Source of the DNA: Lachnospiraceae bacterium UBA7179
Lineage (GTDB): Bacteria; Bacillota; Clostridia; Lachnospirales; Lachnospiraceae
Length of the DNA: 64,000 bases
Assembly (NCBI GenBank): GCA_002491195.1
Contig: DKVL01000020.1
Span: 3,884 to 67,883, forward strand
Direction of reading: 5' to 3'
This document shows, piece after piece, positions 8,570-16,511 of this stretch. Position 1 is the first letter of the stretch; the number at the start of each line of letters is the position of its first letter. Both the position numbers and the translations under genes were made by a program. The notes under the pieces were generated by a model that was not told the DNA's origin, did not search any database, and saw only the letters and a list, made by a program, of their open reading frames with translations.

Positions 8570-8740
8570 TTATTTTAGAGTGATATCCTTGGCATTCACG
8601 CCCATAGAGGATAGTTTAGAGATAACACCCTTGATCTGATAGTCGAGTTCCAGGTTGTCATGATCCCCATTTGCTTTCTTGATGCGCTGTAGATTCATAT
8701 AAGTATCAATAGTTGCATTAATAATTTCTTCACGAATCAT
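8570..8740 (-). CDS. Small hypothetical protein, 56 residues
   Basis: A 56-residue protein starting MIREEIINATIDTYMN and ending GVNAKDITLK, mostly predicted helical and soluble. The ribosome site AAGGCGGTG lies about 6 nt before the ATG, and a terminator hairpin follows the stop, which supports a real gene. It lies antisense between the response regulator and the ABC transporter it probably controls. I do not recognise the family. It could be a small modulator of the neighbouring signalling system, but nothing in the sequence shows this. Confidence 0.62.
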   Translation of the reverse strand: MIREEIINATIDTYMNLQRIKKANGDHDNLELDYQIKGVISKLSSMGVNAKDITLK

Positions 8741-8913
8741 ACAATCACCGCCTTATATTATAATGGAACAGATGCGAGGTGTAAAGTGCAGGATAAAACT
8801 TTAAGATTTCTTTATACTTTTCCTAAAGTTTCTAAAGAGAGCCTTGCTAAACTAAAGATATCAAAGCAAATAAACTGCATATGCGGAATGTGAGATCAGA
8901 AAGGAACTAAGAA

Positions 8914-9882
8914 ATGAGTACGGAATATGTATTGAGAACAGAAAATCTGACGAAGGCATTTGGTCAGCATAAGGCAGTCAACAAAGTCTGCATGAATGTC
9001 AGAAAGGGCGACATCTATGGGTTCATCGGTAAGAACGGCGCGGGAAAGACTACTTTTATGAAAATGGTTTCAGGGCTTGCCAATCCAACCGAAGGTGTGA
9101 TTGAACTGTTTGGAAAAAGGGAGGAACGAGTGCAGTCCAAGAGAAAAAGTATCGACTTATTCAGAAGATCCGAGGTGGAAACGCAGCGAAAACGCATCGG
9201 TTGTCTGATCGAACAGCCAGGGTATTATCCGGGTCTCACGGCGGTGGACAATATGGAGGCTGTTCGCCGGAATCTGGGGATAGCAGAAGAAAAGGTCATA
9301 CCAGAACTGCTGCATTTTGTAGGGCTTACAGATACAGGGAGAAAAAAGGTAAGATATTTCTCGATGGGAATGAAGCAGCGGCTTGGAATTGCCATCGCTC
9401 TGATGCGTAATCCGGATCTTCTTATCCTGGACGAGCCAATCAATGGTCTTGATCCGTCGGGTATTAAGGAAATTCGAGATTTGCTGACAAAATTAAACAG
9501 AGAGAGACAGATTACCATTTTGATATCGAGCCATATCTTAGGAGAGTTGTCAAAAGTGGCGACAAGATACGGCATTATCAGAGACGGTTCCCTGATCGAG
9601 GAATTTGACGCAGAGGAACTGGAGGACAGGTGCAAGCGGTGTCAGAAGATTGTCGTGGACGATACGGCTGCTGCGGTGCGGATTCTGGAGGAAACGTTTG
9701 GCATCAGGAATTATGATGTGCCTGAAAAATCGGTGGTTCGCATTTTCGAGCGGATCGAAGAGTCGGCTGATATCAACAAAGCGTTAGTTATAGGCGGTGT
9801 GGCGCTGCATGAAAGTACGCTTGTGGGGCAGGATCTGGAAGGGTATTTTATGGATCGGCTCGACAACAACACGAAGGCATAA
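8914..9882 (+). CDS. ABC transporter ATP-binding protein, BcrA-like
   Basis: The ATPase of a peptide-antibiotic resistance type (BcrA/NatA-like) ABC transporter. Of 322 residues, the first 230 are the ATPase domain: Walker A GKNGAGKTT, the family-typical signature FSMGMKQRLGIAIAL, Walker B LLILDEPINGLDPSG and the switch histidine in ISSHILGEL. An insertion after the first strands (residues 65-90) is rich in K and R. The start at 8914 follows AAGGAACTAAG. It forms an operon with the permease at 9939 and the kinase at 10804. With the response regulator at 7829 this is the usual layout of a sensed export or immunity system. The actual inducer is unknown. Confidence 0.9.
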   Translation: MSTEYVLRTENLTKAFGQHKAVNKVCMNVRKGDIYGFIGKNGAGKTTFMKMVSGLANPTEGVIELFGKREERVQSKRKSIDLFRRSEVETQRKRIGCLIEQPGYYPGLTAVDNMEAVRRNLGIAEEKVIPELLHFVGLTDTGRKKVRYFSMGMKQRLGIAIALMRNPDLLILDEPINGLDPSGIKEIRDLLTKLNRERQITILISSHILGELSKVATRYGIIRDGSLIEEFDAEELEDRCKRCQKIVVDDTAAAVRILEETFGIRNYDVPEKSVVRIFERIEESADINKALVIGGVALHESTLVGQDLEGYFMDRLDNNTKA

Positions 9883-9938
9883 GCAACAGTTTGCGAATGA
9901 TAATGGTCTAAGAATTTGAATAAATTGGGGGTTTTGAT

Positions 9939-10772
9939 ATGTTTAATTTGTTTGGCGCGGAGTTCTATAAATGGAGGAAGAGTAAAAGTTTTTATATTTG
10001 TCTGTTATCAGCGGTGGTCTGTGTGGTGCTGATCTGGCTGTCCTTCCTGCTTGCAGACAAGGTTGAAAGCGGGCAGGTTGAAAATGGGACGATGGGTATC
10101 ACGGTTTCAGAAGAGACACTTGAGGAGGGACAAAACATAAGTTTTCTGGATGAGGTGAATATGATGCAGATTGTTCAGACTTTTGTGGGCGGCGGATTTT
10201 CCACATTGTTTATGGCAATTTTTATCTGCATATGGGTGGTTGGAGAGTATACAAACGGTGCGGTCAAGAACGTGGTAGGAAAAGGGTATTCCCGCAACAG
10301 TATTTTCCTGACAAAATATTTCTCAGCTGTCCTGACCTCGTTAGCGCTGGATATAGCGATCATTATCGTGGCAGTATTGGCTGGTGTGGCAGTGATGGGG
10401 ACGGCGCGGATCGGGGATACCTTTTGGCAGGATTGTCTGGCTTATGTGGGTGTGCAGCTGATGCTCGGTGTGGCATATTCTGGCATGATTGCGACAATCA
10501 GCGAATTGACCAGAAGTCTGGCAGCCGGAATTAGTATCGGTATCTTTCTGGCGGCTTTGTCCTCTACCTTTGCAAGCGGTTTGGATCTGCTCTTCAGGAC
10601 AATACATATTGATCTGAAAGTGAGCGATTACTGGATCACCAGTGTGATTGAGAATTGTCCGATCGAGGGAATCAATCTGGATGTCGTGGGCGGCGCGATC
10701 GGTGTCACTGCCATGTGGACGGTTATTTCTTTGATGATAGGAATCGTACATTTTCATGAAGCGGATGTATGA
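9939..10772 (+). CDS. ABC-2 type permease, BcrB/lantibiotic-immunity-like
   Basis: A 277-residue membrane protein with about six hydrophobic segments. The first (about residues 20-42) follows a basic N-terminus, FYKWRKSKSF, that is common in lantibiotic-immunity permeases. It has the ABC-2 feature of a cytoplasmic segment followed by GEYTNGAVKNVVGKGYSR near residue 105. The ATG at 9939 is 12 nt after a G-rich stretch. It should form the membrane channel with the ATPase at 8914. Its last 17 codons overlap an upstream in-frame extension of the kinase gene, and the preferred kinase start is 31 nt after its stop. Confidence 0.86.
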   Translation: MFNLFGAEFYKWRKSKSFYICLLSAVVCVVLIWLSFLLADKVESGQVENGTMGITVSEETLEEGQNISFLDEVNMMQIVQTFVGGGFSTLFMAIFICIWVVGEYTNGAVKNVVGKGYSRNSIFLTKYFSAVLTSLALDIAIIIVAVLAGVAVMGTARIGDTFWQDCLAYVGVQLMLGVAYSGMIATISELTRSLAAGISIGIFLAALSSTFASGLDLLFRTIHIDLKVSDYWITSVIENCPIEGINLDVVGGAIGVTAMWTVISLMIGIVHFHEADV

Positions 10773-10803
10773 ATGGTTCCCTGATTCATATAAGGAGGCA
10801 GGA

Positions 10804-11736
10804 ATGCAGAATATAGTTTATGTGTTAATGTTTTTGCTGGTGCTTATGACATGCGTGTCAGTTTCCCTGGCAATACATCTTGCAAAATACAGACAGCAGG
10901 TGAAACATATGATCGAGGAACTTTCGATGCTGCGGCAGGAGGATACCAATTACAGGTTATCCTCCTGTTGTCGTGCCGGAAGGACACCTGAAGTCATCGC
11001 GCTTTTTAATGAGATTGTGGAGAACTACCGCAAGGAGGCGGTCATCCTAAGGAGGGAAAATCGCACTTACCGGGAGAGCATCACGAGCATCTCGCATGAT
11101 ATCCGTACTCCGCTCACCAGCGCGAAAGGGTATCTGCAGATGTTGTCAAAGGATGTGGTTCCCATGGAGAAACGTCAGAGATATGTCGAGACAGTGGAAC
11201 AGCGTGTTGACGACGTGACGGGGATGCTCAATCAGCTCTTTGAGTATGCGAGGGTTGAGGCGGGGGAGATGGAATTTGATATAGAACGACTGAACCTTTC
11301 AAATCTGTTTGCAGACACGCTCTCTATGTTTTATGATGATTTTGCCAGGCGGGAGTGTGAACCGGTGGTCGATATCCCACAAGAGCCATGTTATGTCCTT
11401 GCAGACCAGAAGGCGCTTATACGAATCCTTGAGAATCTGATCAAAAACGCGCTGGTGCACGGAACTGGGGAGTATCGTTTTTCTCTGATGGAAAAAAATG
11501 GTCAGGTCCGCCTGTGTGTGTCCAACAGGACGGACAGCATTGAGCAGAAAGATCTTGACCGGATTTTTGACCGTTTTTATACGACAGACACCTCGCGGAC
11601 GCGCAAAACGACAGGGCTTGGGCTTGCGATTGTAAAGCAGTTTGCAGAATCTATGGGAGGTGAAGTGGCGGCGTCGCTGGAGGACGGGATCTTTACGATA
11701 GAGATTATGTTACCGTTCAGCTTTGCTGAACGGTAA
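10804..11736 (+). CDS. Sensor histidine kinase
   Basis: A 310-residue kinase with a single N-terminal membrane segment (residues 5-27) and no sizeable extracellular loop. This is typical of kinases that sense through a partner ABC transporter. The H-box SISHDIRTPLTSAKG carries the phosphoacceptor near H98. The N-box is LIKNALVHG and the G-box TTGLGLAIVKQF. The ATG at 10804 is chosen because AAGGAGG lies 5 nt upstream. An in-frame ATG at 10756 inside the permease gene lacks one. It most likely phosphorylates the regulator at 7829. The last codons lie in a perfect hairpin belonging to a palindromic repeat. Confidence 0.88.
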   Translation: MQNIVYVLMFLLVLMTCVSVSLAIHLAKYRQQVKHMIEELSMLRQEDTNYRLSSCCRAGRTPEVIALFNEIVENYRKEAVILRRENRTYRESITSISHDIRTPLTSAKGYLQMLSKDVVPMEKRQRYVETVEQRVDDVTGMLNQLFEYARVEAGEMEFDIERLNLSNLFADTLSMFYDDFARRECEPVVDIPQEPCYVLADQKALIRILENLIKNALVHGTGEYRFSLMEKNGQVRLCVSNRTDSIEQKDLDRIFDRFYTTDTSRTRKTTGLGLAIVKQFAESMGGEVAASLEDGIFTIEIMLPFSFAER

Positions 11737-11860
11737 CGCATCAAGCCCTGCAAAATCGCTTCGCGATGGCTTGATGCATCTCGACCACTACACTTTCTCA
11801 CGGACTTTGCAGCGTAGTGCAAAGTCCTGGGCTGAACTCTAACGAGATTATGTTACAGAT
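11710..11860 (+). repeat. Cluster of palindromes with second repeat family
   Basis: Three hairpins in series: CCGTTCAGC / GCTGAACGG overlapping the kinase stop, GCATCAAGCC / GGCTTGATGC, and GGACTTTGCA / TGCAAAGTCC. The last, with the following CTGAACTCTAAC, recurs almost unchanged at 33724-33768. Confidence 0.7.
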
Positions 11861-11872
11861 TGTGTGAAACTG

Positions 11873-11901
11873 TTGACGAACCAGACTTTTTCCGATATAA
11901 T
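11873..11901 (+). promoter_or_regulatory. Sigma-A type promoter for ispE
   Basis: TTGACG (11873-11878) and TATAAT (11896-11901) are separated by 17 nt, a near-consensus housekeeping promoter 110 nt upstream of ispE. The transcript should also carry the GntR gene. Confidence 0.75.
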
Positions 11902-12011
11902 TGTATTAAAAAAAATACAATGTAATTAGAAGGTTCTATAGAAGTGATAGAGCAGGGGCGTCTGATTGGCTCTGCATGATACATGTTATATCACACAAAA
12001 AGGGGAAACGG

Positions 12012-12899
12012 ATGGAAAAACGAAATTACAGGGCAAGAGCAAAAATTAATCTGGCGCTTGATGTATGCCGGCGGCTTGAAAATGGATACCATGAAGTCAG
12101 AATGGTCATGCAGACAGTTGATCTTTTTGATGAGTTGGAATTTAAGATACGCAATGATCCAGATATTATTCTGTCTGTAGATAGCAAGGACTATCTGGGA
12201 GATTTGGAAAATAACCTGATTTTTCGCGCGGCAAAACTTATGAAACAGCAGTACAATATACAGCATGGCGTGGAGATCAGGCTCAAAAAAAACATTCCTG
12301 TAGCAGCGGGAATGGCAGGCGGCAGCACCGATGCGGCAGCGACGATGCTTGCCATGAATGAGCTGTATGAGCTGGGGCTTACGAGAGAACAGTTGATGGA
12401 ACAGGCCGTTGGACTTGGCGCTGATATTCCATTCTGTATCATGGGAGGAACCGCTTTGGCGGAGGGGATCGGTGAGAGACTGTCACCGCTTGCAGCGCCG
12501 CCGAAAGCAGTGCTCTTGATTGTGAAACCGCCGATCATGGTATCGACACAATGGGTATACCAACACCTTCAGCTGAATGCAATCGAGCGTCATCCGGACA
12601 TTGACGGTATGGTTGAGGCTTTGGCGCAGGGAGATTTAAAAGGAATCACCGACCGCATGGAAAATGTGATGGAGACTGTGACGGAGAAGGCGCATCCCAT
12701 TATTACAGATATTAAAGAAATGATGCTTGGAAACGGCGCGATGAATACACTCATGAGCGGGAGCGGACCAAGTATTTTCGGTGTGTTTACGGAAGAAGAT
12801 ACCGTGAGGGCGGCAGCTGGATCTGTCGATCAGACACTGAAGACAAAAGGAATCAATGCACAGGTAAACATAACAGGATTTTATAACAGGAATTCGTGA
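12012..12899 (+). CDS. ispE: 4-diphosphocytidyl-2-C-methyl-D-erythritol kinase
   Basis: Phosphorylates the 2-hydroxyl of CDP-methylerythritol with ATP, the fourth step of the non-mevalonate isoprenoid pathway, in the cytoplasm. The 295-residue product is a full-length GHMP kinase. It has the substrate-side N-terminal motif AKINLALDV with NGYHEV, the ATP-binding PVAAGMAGGSTDAAA near residues 96-110, and the C-terminal SGSGPSIFG. The ATG at 12012 follows AGGGGAAACGG. An upstream in-frame extension lacks a site. The GntR gene follows 13 nt later. A good -35/-10 promoter lies upstream, after a palindromic repeat. Confidence 0.95.
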   Translation: MEKRNYRARAKINLALDVCRRLENGYHEVRMVMQTVDLFDELEFKIRNDPDIILSVDSKDYLGDLENNLIFRAAKLMKQQYNIQHGVEIRLKKNIPVAAGMAGGSTDAAATMLAMNELYELGLTREQLMEQAVGLGADIPFCIMGGTALAEGIGERLSPLAAPPKAVLLIVKPPIMVSTQWVYQHLQLNAIERHPDIDGMVEALAQGDLKGITDRMENVMETVTEKAHPIITDIKEMMLGNGAMNTLMSGSGPSIFGVFTEEDTVRAAAGSVDQTLKTKGINAQVNITGFYNRNS

Positions 12900-12912
12900 T
12901 TGGAGGTTCGAT

Positions 12913-13599
12913 ATGAGCATGATGAAAGACGATGAATATTTACCGCTTAGGGATGTAGTGTTTAACACATTACGGCAGGAGATACTCACCGGAAAGCTCA
13001 AACCCGGAGAGCGATTGATGGAGATTCACCTGGCAAATAAGCTCGGTGTGAGCCGCACGCCGATTCGTGAAGCGATTCGGAAACTGGAGCTCGAAGGACT
13101 GGTGATCATGATACCAAGGCGAGGCGCTGAGGTGGCGCAGATCACGTTAAAGAGTCTGCAGGATGTCATGGAGGTCAGACGTGCGCTGGATGTGCTTGCG
13201 ATCGAGCTTGCCTGCGAGCGTATGGGGCAGGAGGATCTGGACAGTCTCTATCAGGCGTGCGAGAATTTCCACGCAGCCGTCAAGACAAAAGACACCAGGA
13301 TGCTGGCCGAGGCGGATGTGGCATTTCATGACAAGATTGTATTGTCCACCGGAAATGCCAGGCTGATCCAGCTGGTCAGCAATTTGTCGGAGCAGATGTA
13401 CCGCTATCGGTTTGAGTATTTGAAAGATGCTTCGTCCCATGAGATGCTTCAGCAGGAGCACATGGAAATGTACTACAGTATTTTGAAGAAAGATAAGATT
13501 ACGGCTGCTGATGTTGTGAGAAAACATATCAATAATCAGGAGGAAGCCATTATCAAGCAGCTTCAGCTTGAAAAAGATGATTGCAAAAAAAGTGTATAA
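12913..13599 (+). CDS. GntR-family regulator, FadR/FCD subfamily
   Basis: A 228-residue DNA-binding regulator. The winged helix at residues 12-80 includes LRQEILTGKLKPGERL and LGVSRTPIREAIRKLELEGL, classical GntR motifs. The C-terminal all-helical FCD ligand-binding domain (about 85-220) has aspartate and histidine residues (such as DVAFHD and the EEH-containing region) that in the family bind a metal and a small carboxylate. It is 13 nt downstream of ispE behind TGGAGG, so it is co-transcribed. I associate ispE-GntR adjacency with Clostridia. The ligand is unknown. Confidence 0.9.
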   Translation: MSMMKDDEYLPLRDVVFNTLRQEILTGKLKPGERLMEIHLANKLGVSRTPIREAIRKLELEGLVIMIPRRGAEVAQITLKSLQDVMEVRRALDVLAIELACERMGQEDLDSLYQACENFHAAVKTKDTRMLAEADVAFHDKIVLSTGNARLIQLVSNLSEQMYRYRFEYLKDASSHEMLQQEHMEMYYSILKKDKITAADVVRKHINNQEEAIIKQLQLEKDDCKKSV

Positions 13600-13608
13600 A
13601 CATTTTAG

Positions 13609-13655
13609 ATATGTCCATACTTACAGATAGAAGCAAATGGGAGGTATGGACATAT
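13609..13655 (+). promoter_or_regulatory. Hairpin enclosing ribosome site and start codon
   Basis: Perfect 12-nt arms ATATGTCCATAC (13609-13620) and GTATGGACATAT (13644-13655) flank a 23-nt loop. The loop side ends with the GGGAGG ribosome site. The right arm takes in the first two bases of the ATG of the next gene. It could hide the start codon in RNA, or be a DNA operator. Confidence 0.6.
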
Positions 13656-13905
13656 GTTATTGCGGAAAAAATATTTGAAAAATATATTGGCGGTTTTGGG
13701 AGTTGTGCTGTGGGTTGGCGCGTTAAGTCCGGAGATTTTTATTCAGTCTGGACTTAGCTGTATTCTCGACGAGAATGGGGAGGAACTTACGGCCGAGGAA
13801 GCAGAGAAATTTATGGAATCTTATTTTTATGGAAATGAAGATACGGATGCATCGGTGGAGATTCAATACAGGTTGGCGTTGTTGGAGTGGCTGCAAATCC
13901 GATAA
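13654..13905 (+). CDS. Small membrane-anchored hypothetical protein
   Basis: An 83-residue protein with a basic N-terminus (LLRKKYLKN), one hydrophobic segment at about residues 11-32, and an acidic tail rich in E and D. This suggests a single-pass membrane protein or one with an uncleaved signal. I do not recognise the family. GGGAGG lies 8 nt upstream. The start codon lies in the right arm of a perfect 12-bp hairpin, which may control its translation. It sits between the GntR gene and the DUF1934 gene on the same strand. Confidence 0.6.
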   Translation: MLLRKKYLKNILAVLGVVLWVGALSPEIFIQSGLSCILDENGEELTAEEAEKFMESYFYGNEDTDASVEIQYRLALLEWLQIR

Positions 13906-13941
13906 CAATGCGTGACGGTGCACGCAGGGAGGTAGGAATAT

Positions 13942-14400
13942 ATGACAAAGGAAGTGCTTGTATCAATACGCGGACTTCAGTTCGTTGACAATGAAGTGGG
14001 GCAGTCGGCTTCTGACGAGGAGCTTGACCAGATCGAGACGATCTGCCCCGGCGAGTATTATCATCGAAATGGTGCACATTATATACGATATGAGGAAATT
14101 ATGGAGGATTTTCCAGAATCGGTCCATAATATGATTAAGCTGAAAGGAAAAGAATTTTCACTCTGGAAAAAAGGGCCAGTCAATGTGCAGCTGGTGTTTT
14201 CAGAGGGGAAAAAGACCATGACAGATTATGTTACTCCTTTCGGAAATATTTTAGTCGCGATGGACACAAAAGAAGTCTGTGTGACGGAGGGTGAGGACTG
14301 TCTGGAAATACATATTGCCTATGGACTTGAGGCAAATTATCAGTTCATAGCAGACTGTAACATCACAATCGAGATAAAGAATAGCATGAACAATCTTTGA
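13942..14400 (+). CDS. DUF1934 (YwiB-like) beta-barrel protein
   Basis: A 152-residue protein of the DUF1934 family, which has a lipocalin-like beta-barrel fold and no established function. Features that match the family: the N-terminal VLVSIRGLQFVDNE, GEYYHRNGAHYIRYEE in the first third, LVFSEGKKTMTDYVTPFGN in the middle, and a C-terminal IHIAYGLEAN. It is cytoplasmic by sequence. It lies 36 nt after the small membrane protein gene on the same strand. Its stop codon lies within a strong bidirectional terminator shared with the convergent alarmone synthetase gene. Confidence 0.82.
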   Translation: MTKEVLVSIRGLQFVDNEVGQSASDEELDQIETICPGEYYHRNGAHYIRYEEIMEDFPESVHNMIKLKGKEFSLWKKGPVNVQLVFSEGKKTMTDYVTPFGNILVAMDTKEVCVTEGEDCLEIHIAYGLEANYQFIADCNITIEIKNSMNNL

Positions 14401-14418
14401 TTGTTCATGCTATTTATT
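14383..14418. terminator. Bidirectional intrinsic terminator
   Basis: A perfect 13-bp stem (AGCATGAACAATC / GATTGTTCATGCT) with a 3-nt TTT loop, followed by ATTTATT on the plus strand. It separates the convergent DUF1934 and alarmone synthetase genes. Confidence 0.85.
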
Positions 14419-15145
14419 GCATTGGTTCCTGTGGATTGTCCCTGCGGATCTCATCGAGCAGATGCTTCATGCGCCGTTCCATCTCGGAGAGTTCTCCGGA
14501 GTAATTGCGAAAAGCGTCTGTTGTCTCATCTGGCGTATCACCTTTGTAACAGATACGATGTTCCATGCTTGCCCACAAGTCCATGGCGAGCGTGCGAAAC
14601 TGTATCTCTACAGGATAGTACTGCATCCCCTCGATGCGGTACACTGGAATGCCAAGCACCATATGATAGCTTTTGTATCCACTGTCCTTGGGATAGTGGA
14701 TATAGTCGCTTTCCTTCAGAATTAACAGGTCAGTCTGCGTTTTTACGAGTGAGAGGATGCTGAAAATGTCCTCCACAAAATAGCAGATCACACGGATTCC
14801 GGCAATGTCTGTCAGGTTGTCTTTCGCAGTGTAAGCCGTGACAGGTAGATTCTTGCTGGCAAGCTTTTTCTCGATGCTCTTTCTGCTCTTGATGCGAGCC
14901 TGTATATTGTGGATTGGGTAATCTCTGTATTTTTTCCGGTAATCTTCATTCAATCCGTTCATGCGGACCTCGAGCCTTGTCATTGCCTCACGGTATGGCT
15001 CTACGAGCTGATCGTACTCTTCCTGAGGGATACGCTCGATCTTAGACGGTGATATAAAAGCGAGCGCCTTCGGCGGTTCATAGATCCCTTCACTGTTCAT
15101 TTCCTTTAGTATATCATTTTGAAATTCATTTTTTCTTGCAATCAA
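14414..15145 (-). CDS. Small alarmone synthetase (RelQ-like GTP pyrophosphokinase)
   Basis: Transfers pyrophosphate from ATP to GDP or GTP to make (p)ppGpp, a stress alarmone, in the cytoplasm. It has only the RelA/SpoT synthetase domain and no hydrolase, TGS or ACT domains. Motifs: RIKSRKSIEKKL, DLTDIAG-like DNLTDIAGIRVICYF, GYKSYHMVL and the EIQFRT metal/base-binding stretch. The start is uncertain. A TTG at 15145 has GGGGGCGG upstream, and an ATG at 15100 would also give the full domain. The frame continues to 15262, but that part runs through a sequence resembling the dispersed palindromic repeat and is probably not coding. Confidence 0.85.
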   Translation of the reverse strand: MIARKNEFQNDILKEMNSEGIYEPPKALAFISPSKIERIPQEEYDQLVEPYREAMTRLEVRMNGLNEDYRKKYRDYPIHNIQARIKSRKSIEKKLASKNLPVTAYTAKDNLTDIAGIRVICYFVEDIFSILSLVKTQTDLLILKESDYIHYPKDSGYKSYHMVLGIPVYRIEGMQYYPVEIQFRTLAMDLWASMEHRICYKGDTPDETTDAFRNYSGELSEMERRMKHLLDEIRRDNPQEPMQ

Positions 15146-15553
15146 AAATTCCGCCCCCTGATGTATGCAGTTATATAATTGGATTGATGTGTGAAATCTC
15201 TTCACACTTTTTGCCGCTCTAATATAATATGCACATTTTCGTGATTGTTTCCGATAATACAAGAAAAAGAGAATGTGCGCGAAGTTTCTGCATACCTTAT
15301 TACTCCTATATATTCAATATAGCTCAAATCAGTTGTGAAAGCAATGAGAAATATATAAAATTAACAAAAAATATATTAATTCGTCACAGTTTTTGTTAAA
15401 TGTGTGTTGCGCTTGGAAATGCAACAGGAAACATTGTACAAAAATAGTGGAAATGATATTGCAGTTGGTGGTATACTATAGCTATGTGATGGCAGGAAGG
15501 GAACGACAGCAAATCGAATGATTGAATTTGAATAAAGAAAGGATGGATCACAC
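15146..15553. other. Divergent intergenic region with repeat-like hairpin
   Basis: The gap between the divergent alarmone synthetase and isomerase genes. On the minus strand near 15185-15215 it contains GTGTGAAGAGATTTCACAC, matching the start of the module-1 stem of the mosaic repeat, preceded by a GCGGCA. The rest is AT-rich and should hold promoters for both genes. A possible -10, TATACT, lies near 15473. Confidence 0.5.
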
Positions 15554-16195
15554 ATGAAAATTGCACTGATCAACGAAAACAGCCAGGCGGCAAAAAATGC
15601 CATGATCTGCGAGACACTCAGAAAAGTCGTAGAGCCTATGGGACACGAGGTATTTAATTATGGAATGTACACTGCGGAGGATGAGCATCAGCTGACATAT
15701 GTGCAGAATGGTATTCTGGCAGCAGTACTTTTGAACTCGGGGGCAGCGGATTTTGTCATAACAGGATGCGGCACAGGCGAGGGCGCGATGCTTGCGTGCA
15801 ATGCGTTCCCCAAGGTGCTCTGCGGACATATTGAGTCACCGCTTGATGCATATCTGTTTTCACAGGTAAATGACGGAAACTGCGTGGCGCTTCCATTTGC
15901 GGAAAATTTTGGCTGGGGCGGTGAGCTGAATCTGGAGTATATCTTCGAAAAGTTGTTCTGCACGCCGGGCGGCGGTGGATATCCAAAGGAGCGCGTTGTG
16001 CCAGAGCAGAGAAATAAGAAGATTCTCGATGAAGTTAAGACTGTCACACACGCTGATTTGTGCGATATATTGCCGAAATTGGACAAGGAGCTCTGCAAGG
16101 GTGCGCTGAGCGGGGAGAAGTTCAGGGAATATTTTTTTGCAAACTGCAAGTGTGACAAGATTGCGGCAGCAGTGAAAGAGATCATCGGGGAGTAG
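15554..16195 (+). CDS. RpiB/LacAB-family sugar-phosphate isomerase
   Basis: A 213-residue protein of the ribose-5-phosphate isomerase B / galactose-6-phosphate isomerase family, which interconverts aldose and ketose phosphates in the cytoplasm. The family core is visible: an N-terminal beta-alpha unit MKIALINEN, then FVITGCGTGEGAMLACNAFP carrying the catalytic-site cysteine and glycines, and a following NDGNCVALPF. It is about 60 residues longer than ordinary RpiB (about 150). The extra helical C-terminal part contains two cysteines. The exact sugar is uncertain, so no symbol is given. The start has AAAGGATGG upstream. Confidence 0.8.
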   Translation: MKIALINENSQAAKNAMICETLRKVVEPMGHEVFNYGMYTAEDEHQLTYVQNGILAAVLLNSGAADFVITGCGTGEGAMLACNAFPKVLCGHIESPLDAYLFSQVNDGNCVALPFAENFGWGGELNLEYIFEKLFCTPGGGGYPKERVVPEQRNKKILDEVKTVTHADLCDILPKLDKELCKGALSGEKFREYFFANCKCDKIAAAVKEIIGE

Positions 16196-16258
16196 CAGGC
16201 ATTCTTCATTTGAAATTTGCTTTGATTCTGCGGGATTAGCTGCAATGGGGGTTTTAAG

Positions 16259-16435
16259 ATGCTGTTAGATAAGATTTATTATACTGTGAACAGTCTCGAG
16301 GGCGATTATGCGTATCTGAAGAAAGAAGATGACGCGTCTGACGAACTTAAGTGCGTTGCGCGGGCGCTGCTCCCAGCGGAGATTGTGGAAGGTTCGCGGC
16401 TGGTCTATGAGATGATGGAATACAATATTGTATAA
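16259..16435 (+). CDS. Small conserved hypothetical protein, 58 residues
   Basis: A 58-residue acidic protein starting MLLDKIYYTV and containing GDYAYLKKEDD and ARALLPAEIVEGSRLVYEMM. I recall this pattern as common to small proteins of unknown function in Lachnospiraceae. The ATG lies about 8 nt after a G-rich stretch (ATGGGGG). It sits between the isomerase and a MATE pump on the same strand, with repeat copy D just downstream. No function can be assigned. Confidence 0.65.
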   Translation: MLLDKIYYTVNSLEGDYAYLKKEDDASDELKCVARALLPAEIVEGSRLVYEMMEYNIV

Positions 16436-16442
16436 ATGGGTG

Positions 16443-16503
16443 GAAGTGTGAAGAACGCACAGGGCAGCGTTCTTCACGGATTGTTTATGCCGATGAGGAG
16501 GGC
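16443..16503 (+). repeat. Mosaic palindromic repeat, copy D
   Basis: Module 2 (GAAGAACGC / GCGTTCTTC) follows AGTGT, and then comes a degenerate module 3 (TGTTTATGCCGATGAGG). The end of this copy supplies the GAGGAGGG ribosome site of the MATE gene at 16512. Confidence 0.7.
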
Positions 16504-16511
16504 AGACGGAA

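Noticed and set aside
14414..15262. Longer start for the alarmone synthetase gene at 15262
   Set aside because: The added residues come from a sequence resembling the dispersed palindromic repeat, the start codon would be TTG without a site, and the family domain begins later.
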